A DNA stretch of 7,625 nucleotides from Bifidobacterium breve (GTDB lineage: Bacteria > Actinomycetota > Acidimicrobiia > IMCC26256 > PALSA-555), in the NCBI GenBank assembly GCA_945889545.1, contig CAMDCC010000141.1:1-7625 (forward strand), written 5' to 3'. Numbering within the stretch: the first letter of the stretch is position 1; each line of letters opens with the position of its first letter. Shown piece by piece: positions 1 through 4,895 of this stretch. The notes under the pieces are model-generated. The model had not been told where the DNA came from. It searched no databases and was given only the letters and a program-made list of their open reading frames with translations. A program made the translations under genes and the position numbers.

Positions 1-38
1 ACCGCGAACGCGGTGACGTCTTGGACTAGTTTCAACAT
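1..38 (-). CDS. 5' end of an unidentified gene running off the left edge
   Basis: On the minus strand an ATG at 38-36 follows a good ribosome site (GGGGAGGG, about 47-54) with 8 bases of spacing. The frame stays open to the window edge and gives MLKLVQDVTAFA. Twelve residues are too few to name a family. The ATG is in the same direction as the gene ending at 141 and about 100 bp downstream of it, so the two could be co-transcribed. A perfect 7-bp inverted repeat lies just upstream of the ribosome site. The call rests only on the start signal and the open frame. Confidence 0.35.
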   Translation of the reverse strand, partial: MLKLVQDVTAFA

Positions 39-52
39 TGGCGTAACCCTCC

Positions 53-72
53 CCGCCGGTCTCACCCGGCGG
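53..72 (-). promoter_or_regulatory. Hairpin just upstream of a ribosome binding site
   Basis: CCGCCGG (53-59) and CCGGCGG (66-72) are perfect 7-bp inverted arms around a 6-base loop. On the minus strand the stem abuts the GGGGAGGG ribosome site of the gene starting at 38. No U-run follows, so it is not a classical terminator. It could be a weak terminator for the upstream gene (ending at 141) or a translational control stem. The structure is visible; its function is inference. Confidence 0.35.
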
Positions 73-140
73 ACTCGTTGATTGGTCAAACGGGAGGGTA
101 CGTCGCGCCCTTCAAACGACCGTGCATCCACAACTTCCGG

Positions 141-629
141 TTATAACTCCTGGTGGATTCGCATGGCGGTGACCACCATTCGTGGTCGGCTGCCAGCAGG
201 GCCGTAGCCGTCGTAGTAGTAGGTGATCGCCGAGGACGACCTCCCAGACTCCACGATCTGGTCGACTACGGCTTCGAGCCGAGGATCGACAAGTGACCTC
301 AGCTGCTCGCGCCCTCCGCCGAGGTCGGAGATGACCCATTCTCCGACGTGCTGGAGTCGTGCACGAAAGAAGTCCAAGGCGATGGAGCCGATGGGCAGCG
401 ATGCGAACGATTCCATCTGTTCGGGCCCGAACATGAACGCACTCGAAGATGACGGCGCCGTCTCGACCAAGAAGCCGCCCGCGGCGCGCGACGCGTCGGT
501 CTGGTACACCGCCCGCCATTCCCGATCCACGATTTCTGCGAAGTGACCAGCCTCGTTGAGTGCCACCGCGACGCTGGCGAGCCAGCGATCCTCCGGCAGG
601 TTTCCATTGCCATTCTCGTTCGCAGTCAC
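141..629 (-). CDS. Hypothetical protein resembling the N-terminal module of actinobacterial adenylate cyclases
   Basis: This is a 162-residue protein with a GTG start (629-627) and TAA stop (141-143). It has no signal peptide or membrane segment. Residues about 14-50 (WLASVAVALNEAGHFAEIVD, then WRAVYQTD) look like a PAS-type sensory fold. The middle contains FFRARLQHVGEWV and GGREQLRSLVDPRLEAVVDQ. The C-terminus ends at VVTAMRIHQEL. From memory, this pattern matches the region before the catalytic domain in many actinobacterial class III adenylate/guanylate cyclases, where a similar RI motif continues into the rest of the protein. Here the frame stops, and the next ~100 bases show no cyclase motif in any minus frame I read. 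It could be a truncated cyclase or a stand-alone sensory domain. The start is uncertain because no clear ribosome site precedes it. The family link is recollection, not a search result. Confidence 0.6.
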   Translation of the reverse strand: MTANENGNGNLPEDRWLASVAVALNEAGHFAEIVDREWRAVYQTDASRAAGGFLVETAPSSSSAFMFGPEQMESFASLPIGSIALDFFRARLQHVGEWVISDLGGGREQLRSLVDPRLEAVVDQIVESGRSSSAITYYYDGYGPAGSRPRMVVTAMRIHQEL

Positions 630-758
630 GGTCGGAGACTACGGCCGGAGTTGAGGCTCATCGTACCCTGGCAGCGGGCACAGCCGCACGAGCAGCGGAC
701 GAGGCCGTTGATCCCGCGAAGTCTGCCGGAGATGTGGCGCTGGACACCCGGAACCAGT

Positions 759-782
759 GAGACCCCGCCGAAGCGGGGCCTC
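759..782 (-). terminator. UUCG-loop hairpin, probable ancestral terminator of the tRNA-fMet gene
   Basis: Read on the minus strand, GAGGCCCCGC pairs with GCGGGGTCTC across a TTCG tetraloop, giving 10 pairs including one G-U. It lies 12 bp beyond the tRNA remnant at 795-842, in the place where a tRNA terminator would sit. There is no strong U-run, as is often the case in high-GC actinobacteria. It is probably the original terminator of the fMet tRNA before the island separated the two; that history is inference. Confidence 0.55.
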
Positions 783-794
783 TGATCTGGATTT

Positions 795-842
795 GATGGT
801 GGCGGGGGTGGGATTTGGACCCACGACCTTCGGGTTATGAGC
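795..842 (-). repeat. Remnant of the tRNA-fMet 3' half (att-type direct repeat, distal copy)
   Basis: This 48-bp stretch matches 2223-2270 with a single difference (G818 against A2246 on the plus strand). It covers the anticodon loop (CTCATAA), the 3' half of the anticodon stem, the variable loop, the T arm, the acceptor 3' strand and CCA. It lacks the 5' acceptor strand, the D arm and the 5' anticodon stem, so it cannot form a tRNA. The one change turns the T-loop TTCAAAT into TCCAAAT, altering the otherwise near-universal U55. That fits a copy no longer under selection. Identity stops sharply at 842/2270, at the 5' side of the anticodon loop, which is a typical crossover region for tyrosine recombinases at tRNA genes. 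Confidence 0.9.
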
Positions 843-846
843 GCCT

Positions 847-977
847 TGACAACTCACCGTCGAGACCCGTCGAGACACGCGGAGTAGCCCTGAGTTGGGC
901 GCTCATTCCGTGCAGACCCGTCAGGTCCGTGGAGGCGCCCTGAGTCGGCCTCCACTGGTGACAAGTTCGGTGACAAG
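847..977. repeat. Cluster of short direct repeats beside the distal att copy (attP-arm-like)
   Basis: This stretch has no credible gene. CCGTCGAGAC occurs twice in perfect tandem (857-876). GCCCTGAGT occurs at 887-895 and 937-945 within imperfect units of about 50 bp that both begin near CCCGTC. GGTGACAAG occurs at 957-965 and 969-977, three bases apart. The hexamer TGACAA occurs at 847-852, 959-964 and 971-976. A perfect 8-bp inverted repeat lies at 929-936/948-955. Dense short repeats next to a tRNA-derived crossover site are what integrase arm-binding regions look like. Binding is inferred from position only. Confidence 0.45.
929..955 (-). terminator. Hairpin downstream of the toxin gene
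   Basis: GTGGAGGC (929-936) and GCCTCCAC (948-955) pair perfectly over 8 bp with an 11-base loop. The hairpin begins 43 bp past the vapC45-like stop codon on the minus strand. No U-run follows. It could end the toxin-antitoxin transcript or be part of the attachment-arm repeats it overlaps. Confidence 0.35.
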
Positions 978-998
978 ACGCACGGGAGTGCCGCCTGG

Positions 999-1403
999 TT
1001 AGCTCGGCCCGATGAGCTGGCGCACGCCACTCCGTGTGAGCGAGTACATCCAGGGCCCGTCCCCTTCATGGGCGACGACGTGCTCGATCGCCTGCCAGTG
1101 AGACTCGATCAACGCAATCTGATCGTCCACCCGCATGTTCCCGGCACCAGTCAGCACGAAGCCGCGAACTCGGTGCTCGATCCACCGTGTCCGTTCGACC
1201 GGGCGATATCGAATCCGCTTATCGCGCGTGATCACGACGAGACCCAGGACGCCGACAACCTCCAGCCAAACCTCATCTGTCGATGCGCGTGGTACCTCTG
1301 GCAGCGCCTCGTGTCCCGGATGGACAACATCCGCGTGGAGTTCAGCCAGTCGCTTGGCCAGCAGGAGGTTGTTCTCGTCGACGAACCAACGCCGGCCATT
1401 CAC
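999..1403 (-). CDS. PIN-like ribonuclease toxin, VapC45 type
   Basis: This 134-residue protein is the probable toxin of a type II pair, expected to be a metal-dependent RNase of the compact PIN-like family that includes M. tuberculosis Rv2019 (VapC45). Visible features are the acidic start of strand 1 (WFVDEN, D9/E10), a second acidic site in STDEVWLEVV (D43/E44), and ITRDKRIR (D61 plus basic residues), matching the spaced acidic residues of PIN active sites. A helical tail follows (DDQIALIESHWQAIEHVV). Rv2019 is 138 residues by memory, so this copy is full length. The start is GTG (1403-1401), whose bases form GTGA with the TGA stop of the upstream antitoxin. The 4-base overlap implies translational coupling. 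It is one of only two genes between the att-like repeats. The RNA target cannot be read from the sequence. Confidence 0.8.
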   Translation of the reverse strand: MNGRRWFVDENNLLLAKRLAELHADVVHPGHEALPEVPRASTDEVWLEVVGVLGLVVITRDKRIRYRPVERTRWIEHRVRGFVLTGAGNMRVDDQIALIESHWQAIEHVVAHEGDGPWMYSLTRSGVRQLIGPS

Positions 1404-2074
1404 GCGGCGTACGAGTGCGCGGTCTCCTCGAATGCGCAGGCCGCACGCACGTCGTCGATGGGAATCGCGTAGCCCTCAGCCACCTTCTCGATTGGCTCAC
1501 CGGCGACGACGAGCTCGAAGATCCGCTCCGTCGCGATGCCATCGACCGTCGGCATCCCAAAGGCGCGCTCGGGATCGAGCACCACAGGCGAGAACTTTCC
1601 CGCGGGGCGCCAACGCGCCGCAGTGTCACCGTCGAACTCCACCCTTCGCACGAAGCGCTCAGCGACGTCCGACAGGATGATCTCTTGACCGGTTCGGATG
1701 ACGATGGCCAAGCGAGGGTCGAGCTTGGCGTATTCCTGGATCTCGAGTACGAGCTCGTGGTCGTAGACCCAGGGGCGAGCGTGCGCCAATGGATACGGAG
1801 TCCCATAGCGCTTGCGCAACGCGACGATGACCGGACGGATCCGCTGCAGTGCAACCTCTTCTCTGTACTCGCGCAGGTAGCCGAGCTCGACGAACTCTCC
1901 CCAAGTCACGACATCATCCCTCGTCGGTTCCTCTCGGATCACCGGCGGATACCAGATGCCGCGGCGTTCATAGCCGTCGAGCCACGCACGAACGCGAGGC
2001 GGCCGCAGCCCCAACAGCGAGGCTGCCTGCGCAGTGCCGTAGACCGGCCGTTCGAGGATCGAAACAGTGCTCAC
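1400..2074 (-). CDS. Antitoxin, VapB45 type (HTH domain plus DUF433)
   Basis: This 224-residue protein is the probable partner antitoxin of the PIN-like toxin and is expected to bind both the toxin and its own promoter. Residues 11-40 (YGTAQAASLLGLRPPRVRAW) look like a MerR-type helix-turn-helix. TWGEFVELGYLREYR (57-71) continues the DNA-binding/dimerisation part. Residues about 167-215 (LDPERAFGMPTVDGIATERI, then EKVAEGYAIPIDDVRAA) are a DUF433 domain, the toxin-binding part in this family. M. tuberculosis Rv2018 (VapB45) has the same order and a similar length (239 by memory). I chose the GTG at 2074-2072 because the protein then starts just before the HTH. An ATG-like frame reaches 2113 but adds only low-complexity MAGAGGG. 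No ribosome site stands at the right distance from either start. CACAAT ends 6 bases before the GTG, so a leaderless transcript is possible. The gene overlaps the toxin gene by 4 bases. Confidence 0.8.
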   Translation of the reverse strand: MSTVSILERPVYGTAQAASLLGLRPPRVRAWLDGYERRGIWYPPVIREEPTRDDVVTWGEFVELGYLREYREEVALQRIRPVIVALRKRYGTPYPLAHARPWVYDHELVLEIQEYAKLDPRLAIVIRTGQEIILSDVAERFVRRVEFDGDTAARWRPAGKFSPVVLDPERAFGMPTVDGIATERIFELVVAGEPIEKVAEGYAIPIDDVRAACAFEETAHSYAA

Positions 2075-2077
2075 GAC

Positions 2078-2088
2078 GTCATTGTGAC
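2078..2088 (-). promoter_or_regulatory. Possible autoregulatory operator / -10 region of vapB45-vapC45
   Basis: GTCA-TTG-TGAC is a perfect inverted repeat with a 3-base centre, lying 3-13 bases upstream of the chosen GTG start. On the minus strand it overlaps CACAAT, which matches the -10 consensus at 4 of 6 positions. It is followed by 6 bases and the GTG, the spacing of leaderless actinobacterial promoters. An operator overlapping the -10 would suit toxin-antitoxin autorepression. No convincing -35 element is seen. Confidence 0.3.
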
Positions 2089-2187
2089 ACCACCCTCCAC
2101 CAGCCCCCGCCATCGAATCGCGTCCACCGTTGCGGCGCCGGGACTGTCACCACCGGCAGCTCGGGTGGCCGCCGCCGACGAAGAGAT

Positions 2188-2220
2188 GGCCCTGGCCAGA
2201 ATCGGTGTCTGACCAGGGCC
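2188..2220 (-). terminator. Terminator-like hairpin downstream of intact tRNA-fMet
   Basis: GGCCCTGGCCAG (2188-2199) pairs with CTGACCAGGGCC (2209-2220), 11 of 12 positions, around a 9-base loop. On the minus strand it begins 4 bases after the CCA end and is followed by a weak T-rich ATCTCTTC. It is unlike the hairpin beside the tRNA remnant (759-782). This suggests the inserted segment brought its own terminator for the restored tRNA. Confidence 0.6.
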
Positions 2221-2224
2221 GAGA

Positions 2225-2301
<77 letters not shown>

Positions 2302-2311
2302 GCGTGACCAC

Positions 2312-2317
2312 AGGGTA
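2312..2317 (-). promoter_or_regulatory. Possible -10 element of the tRNA-fMet promoter
   Basis: On the minus strand TACCCT fits the actinobacterial TAnnnT pattern and lies 10 bases before the mature tRNA 5' end. No -35 hexamer resembling TTGACA is seen about 17 bases upstream, where a perfect G/C-rich palindrome lies instead. The support is position and the TAnnnT match only. Confidence 0.3.
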
Positions 2318-2324
2318 CCAGCGC

Positions 2325-2338
2325 CGTCGGCGCCGACG
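2325..2338. repeat. Perfect 14-bp palindrome between the P450 gene and tRNA-fMet
   Basis: CGTCGGCGCCGACG is its own reverse complement. It lies 38 bp past the P450 stop and about 24 bp upstream of the tRNA 5' end. It may act as the stem of a P450 terminator, though there is no loop or U-run. It could equally be a protein-binding site over the tRNA promoter. Confidence 0.4.
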
Positions 2339-2344
2339 CGCAGC

Positions 2345-2384
2345 GGAGCTGGTACGAGCGCGGTGATTGCGCTGGCTCAGCTCC
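2345..2384 (-). terminator. Compound hairpin overlapping the P450 stop codon
   Basis: On the minus strand GGAGCTG (2384-2378), which includes part of the TGA stop, pairs with CAGCTCC (2351-2345). Inside it, AGCGC (2373-2369) pairs with GCGCT (2361-2357) around a 7-base loop. No U-run follows, so this is a weak candidate for ending the P450 transcript before the tRNA gene. Confidence 0.35.
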
Positions 2385-3597
2385 AGACGAGCGGAAGGTG
2401 CGCCGTCTGACGGATACCAAGCGAATACGTGAGCTCGGTGCCGTCGGGGATTCGATAGTCGGGGATGCGGCGGTGCCACTCCTCGAGAGCGACGCGCAAT
2501 TCGGTGCGGGCGAGGTTCGATCCGAGGCAGCGATGCGGACCGGCACCGAACGCGAGATGGCGGTTCGCCTCGCGTGCAAAGTCGACCCCGTTGGCGTCGG
2601 AGAACTCGGCACCGTCGGTGTTGGCCGCGCCGATGAGGATCGTGGCGTGGTCGCCCGCCTTCACCTGCACGCCCGCGAGGTGACAGTCCTCCTTGAGCAC
2701 GCGCACCACCATCATCACGGGCGTCTGCTGCCGGAGCAGCTCTTCGACCGCGGCCGACATGAGCGAAGGATCGTCGACGATCGCCTGCCGACGGTCGGGA
2801 TGGTTGGCGAGGTATGCAAACGCGCAGTCCAATGTGGCGCTCACAGTGTCGAGACCACCGAGCAAGAGAAGGTGGAGGATGCCGAGCGTCTCTTCCCGCG
2901 TGAGCGGTCGACCTTCGACCTCGGCGTGCGCCACCCTCGTGAGTAAGTCGTCCTTTGGGGCCCGGCGCACCTCGGCCACCTTCTGATCGAAGTACTCGCT
3001 CAGCTCGTGGCCGACGCGCTCGCGAACGGCTGCTGCAGCGGCAAAGTCGCCCGCGGGCACATCGGGGCGCACGGTGTCGTCGCGCCAGCTCAGAAACATC
3101 GGCAGGTCTGAAGTCGGCCAACCCATGAGCGCAAGAAACACAGCCGAAGGGAGCGGCGTGGCGAACTCCTCGTGCACGTCGCACTCGCCTCGTTCGATGA
3201 ACCCGTCGATGAGTTCCTTGACGAGCACGCGGATGCTGGGCTCGAGCGCGGCCATGCGCTTGGGCGCGAACTCGGGATCCAGCAACCGCCGGTACTTCGC
3301 GTGGTCGGGTGGGTCGACCTGGAGCGGGATGAGCTTCTGCTCCTGGCCGATGTCGATCGCGTCCGGAGCCGAGGAGAACACTTCTGGATGCTTCAACGCC
3401 CAGATGACGTCCTCATAGCGCGACACGATGACGTGCGGGTGCCCGCTGTAGCCATCGCCGCGACTGATGGGGCACTTGGAGCGGAGCCGCTCATACGCGG
3501 CGAGCGGGTCGTTCGCGACCGACGGGTCGAACAGCACACTGTCGCCGTTGAGAAAGTCGCCAGTATTGGCGTTGGTTCCGGTGTCGTACGTCGTCAC
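2377..3597 (-). CDS. Cytochrome P450 (P450cam-like, class I bacterial type)
   Basis: This 406-residue soluble haem monooxygenase would hydroxylate a small hydrophobic substrate using electrons from a ferredoxin and reductase. All landmarks are present: the C-helix HxxxR in DPPDHAKYRR (H99, R103), the I-helix oxygen-binding GGLDT (247-251), the K-helix ExxR in EELLR (E286-R289), and the haem loop FGAGPHRCLG (350-359), with C357 as haem ligand. The LLLLGGLDTV segment and the ending IPDYRIPDG to LPLVW recall P450cam (CYP101A1) and related terpene-oxidising P450s from memory. The substrate cannot be deduced. The start is GTG at 3597-3595, behind GGGAGGTC (3605-3612); a frame open to 3666 adds 23 residues without a ribosome site. 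No ferredoxin or reductase gene is adjacent, so redox partners must be encoded elsewhere. It is transcribed divergently from the bactofilin-like gene. Confidence 0.95.
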   Translation of the reverse strand: MTTYDTGTNANTGDFLNGDSVLFDPSVANDPLAAYERLRSKCPISRGDGYSGHPHVIVSRYEDVIWALKHPEVFSSAPDAIDIGQEQKLIPLQVDPPDHAKYRRLLDPEFAPKRMAALEPSIRVLVKELIDGFIERGECDVHEEFATPLPSAVFLALMGWPTSDLPMFLSWRDDTVRPDVPAGDFAAAAAVRERVGHELSEYFDQKVAEVRRAPKDDLLTRVAHAEVEGRPLTREETLGILHLLLLGGLDTVSATLDCAFAYLANHPDRRQAIVDDPSLMSAAVEELLRQQTPVMMVVRVLKEDCHLAGVQVKAGDHATILIGAANTDGAEFSDANGVDFAREANRHLAFGAGPHRCLGSNLARTELRVALEEWHRRIPDYRIPDGTELTYSLGIRQTAHLPLVWS

Positions 3598-3627
3598 TGG
3601 TCGTGACCTCCCTGCTGTACGCCCAAT

Positions 3628-3641
3628 CCTTTCACGAAAGG
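3628..3641. promoter_or_regulatory. Palindrome in the P450 / bactofilin-like divergent intergenic region
   Basis: CCTTTC-AC-GAAAGG is a perfect 6-bp inverted repeat with a 2-base centre. It lies 31 bases upstream of the P450 GTG and 85 bases upstream of the GTG of the divergent gene. It is the most AT-rich, symmetrical element in this 129-bp region. A regulator site for the P450 is plausible, but no regulator gene is nearby and no clear promoter hexamers were found. Confidence 0.35.
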
Positions 3642-3726
3642 GGACATCGGCCGACCAGTGCCCCATGCTCCTTGCTCAGGACGGGCGCGGCCTGCGACGC
3701 TGGTCCTACCTACTGGGAGGTCCTCT

Positions 3727-4818
3727 GTGCTTCGTCGTGCTCTCGCTGCATCTCTGTTCGCGCTCATCACTGTCGCGGTGGTGAGCGCTCCTGCGTTCGC
3801 GGGAGATGCCGCACCAAGCGAAGGCAGCGGCGGGCGCATCAGTGTCGACGGTGGTCTGCTCATCGGCAGAGATGAGCGCATCGACGGTGTCGTGATCTCG
3901 GTAGACGGCGACGTGCGGATCGACGGCATCGTCGACAACGACGTCTACGTCGTGGGTGGCGACGTCCGCATCTTCGGACGCGTGCGCGACGACGTCCTGG
4001 TGATTGGTGGCGACGTGATCGTCATCGGCGGCATGGACGGCGACCTGGTCGTGATCGGCGGGCGCGCGATCGTCAAGTCCGCCGATGCATACGTGGGTGG
4101 CGACATCCGATCTACCGACCAACCTCGTATCGCAAGCGGCGCGCAGGTGAACGGGAGCATCGACAAGCTCGGCTTCGACGGGATGTTCGGCAGCCTCATG
4201 TTCACGCTGCTCGCCTTCCTGTGGCTTGCGGTCACCATCTCAGGCGCCATCCTCGGCCTGGTCTTCGTGCTGGTCTTCCCGCGCGCAGCCGAGGCATCGG
4301 CACGAGCCGGTGGAGAGGTCGGGCGCTCGATCGCATGGGGCGTCGGCGTGGGGATCGTGGGTCCGATCGTCGCGGTTGTGGCGATCGCGACCTTGGTCGG
4401 TGTGCCGCTCGGGCTCGGACTTGGCGCCGGGCTCGTCGCCCTCGCCGGCCTCGGCTACGTGGTGAGCGCGTGGTGCCTCGGACGGAGCATGGTCAAGGCC
4501 ACGCACACCGGCGGGCGCATCGGCACCTTCTTCGCCGGGTTCGGCATCTTGCGCGCGATCGCGATCATCCCTGGGATCGGCGCGATTGTCGGCTTCCTCG
4601 CCACGATCTACGGCATCGGTGTGCTCGCCAACGCCGCGTGGCGCGCTGGACACCCGGCGCCGGGAAGCGGCGCCGCGCCGGCGGACTCCGAGGCAGTCGA
4701 GTCTCCGACGCAGCCCGACGTGCCGGCCACAGTGGCGTCCGGCACCACAACTTCCGGCACCACAACTTCCGGCACAGACGCGTCAGGAAAGAAGGCGAGC
4801 GCCAAGCCGAAGGATTAG
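3727..4818 (+). CDS. Secreted, membrane-anchored bactofilin-like beta-helix protein
   Basis: This is a 363-residue protein. Residues 1-25 are a signal peptide (MLRRALAASLF to APAFA, predicted cut before GD). Residues about 37-145 are a right-handed beta-helix of the polymer-forming (bactofilin/CcmA-like) kind, with short GD/GG turns at a period of about 17-18 residues: DNDVYVVGGDVRIFG, RDDVLVIGGDVIVIG, DGDLVVIGGRAIV. Residues 154-302 hold about four hydrophobic, glycine-rich membrane segments. The tail (303-363) is Ala/Pro/Ser/Thr-rich and ends in SGKKASAKPKD. Classical bactofilins are cytoplasmic filaments; here the beta-helix would lie outside the membrane, so a cell-envelope role is inferred. 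The start is GTG 3727-3729 because GGGAGG (3715-3720) sits 6 bases upstream and a signal peptide begins there. An upstream in-frame ATG at 3658 would bury the signal peptide. The exact function is unknown. Confidence 0.8.
   Translation: MLRRALAASLFALITVAVVSAPAFAGDAAPSEGSGGRISVDGGLLIGRDERIDGVVISVDGDVRIDGIVDNDVYVVGGDVRIFGRVRDDVLVIGGDVIVIGGMDGDLVVIGGRAIVKSADAYVGGDIRSTDQPRIASGAQVNGSIDKLGFDGMFGSLMFTLLAFLWLAVTISGAILGLVFVLVFPRAAEASARAGGEVGRSIAWGVGVGIVGPIVAVVAIATLVGVPLGLGLGAGLVALAGLGYVVSAWCLGRSMVKATHTGGRIGTFFAGFGILRAIAIIPGIGAIVGFLATIYGIGVLANAAWRAGHPAPGSGAAPADSEAVESPTQPDVPATVASGTTTSGTTTSGTDASGKKASAKPKD
4738..4776 (+). repeat. 15-bp tandem repeat inside the bactofilin-like gene
   Basis: TCCGGCACCACAACT occurs twice exactly (4738-4752, 4753-4767), followed by a partial third copy TCCGGCACA (4768-4776). 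It encodes SGTTT-SGTTT-SGT in the C-terminal tail. Perfect identity at DNA level suggests recent slippage, so copy number may vary between strains. Confidence 0.85.
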
Positions 4819-4871
4819 GCGCGGCGCGGCTTTGCCGACCCTGTCGCCGGCAGGAGACGCAGCTTGCGGAG

Positions 4872-4892
4872 TCGACCCGGGAAGTAGGTCGA
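4872..4892. terminator. Weak hairpin in the convergent intergenic region
   Basis: TCGACC (4872-4877) and GGTCGA (4887-4892) pair over 6 bp with a 9-base loop between the convergent bactofilin-like and ccdA genes. It lies just past the ccdA stop on the minus strand. There is no clear U-run on either strand. It is the only stem I found in this 77-bp gap. Confidence 0.25.
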
Positions 4893-4895
4893 ACT

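Noticed and set aside
854..1069. Small minus-strand frame across the repeat-rich stretch, possibly the decayed end of an integrase
   Set aside because: It overlaps the toxin gene and shows no tyrosine-recombinase residues (no HxxR or Y motif); the bases are better described as short repeats.
1283..2212. A 309-codon plus-strand open frame across the toxin-antitoxin genes
   Set aside because: It is the antisense shadow of the two minus-strand genes: Arg/His-rich with no recognisable motif, whereas the opposite strand shows HTH, DUF433 and PIN-like signatures.
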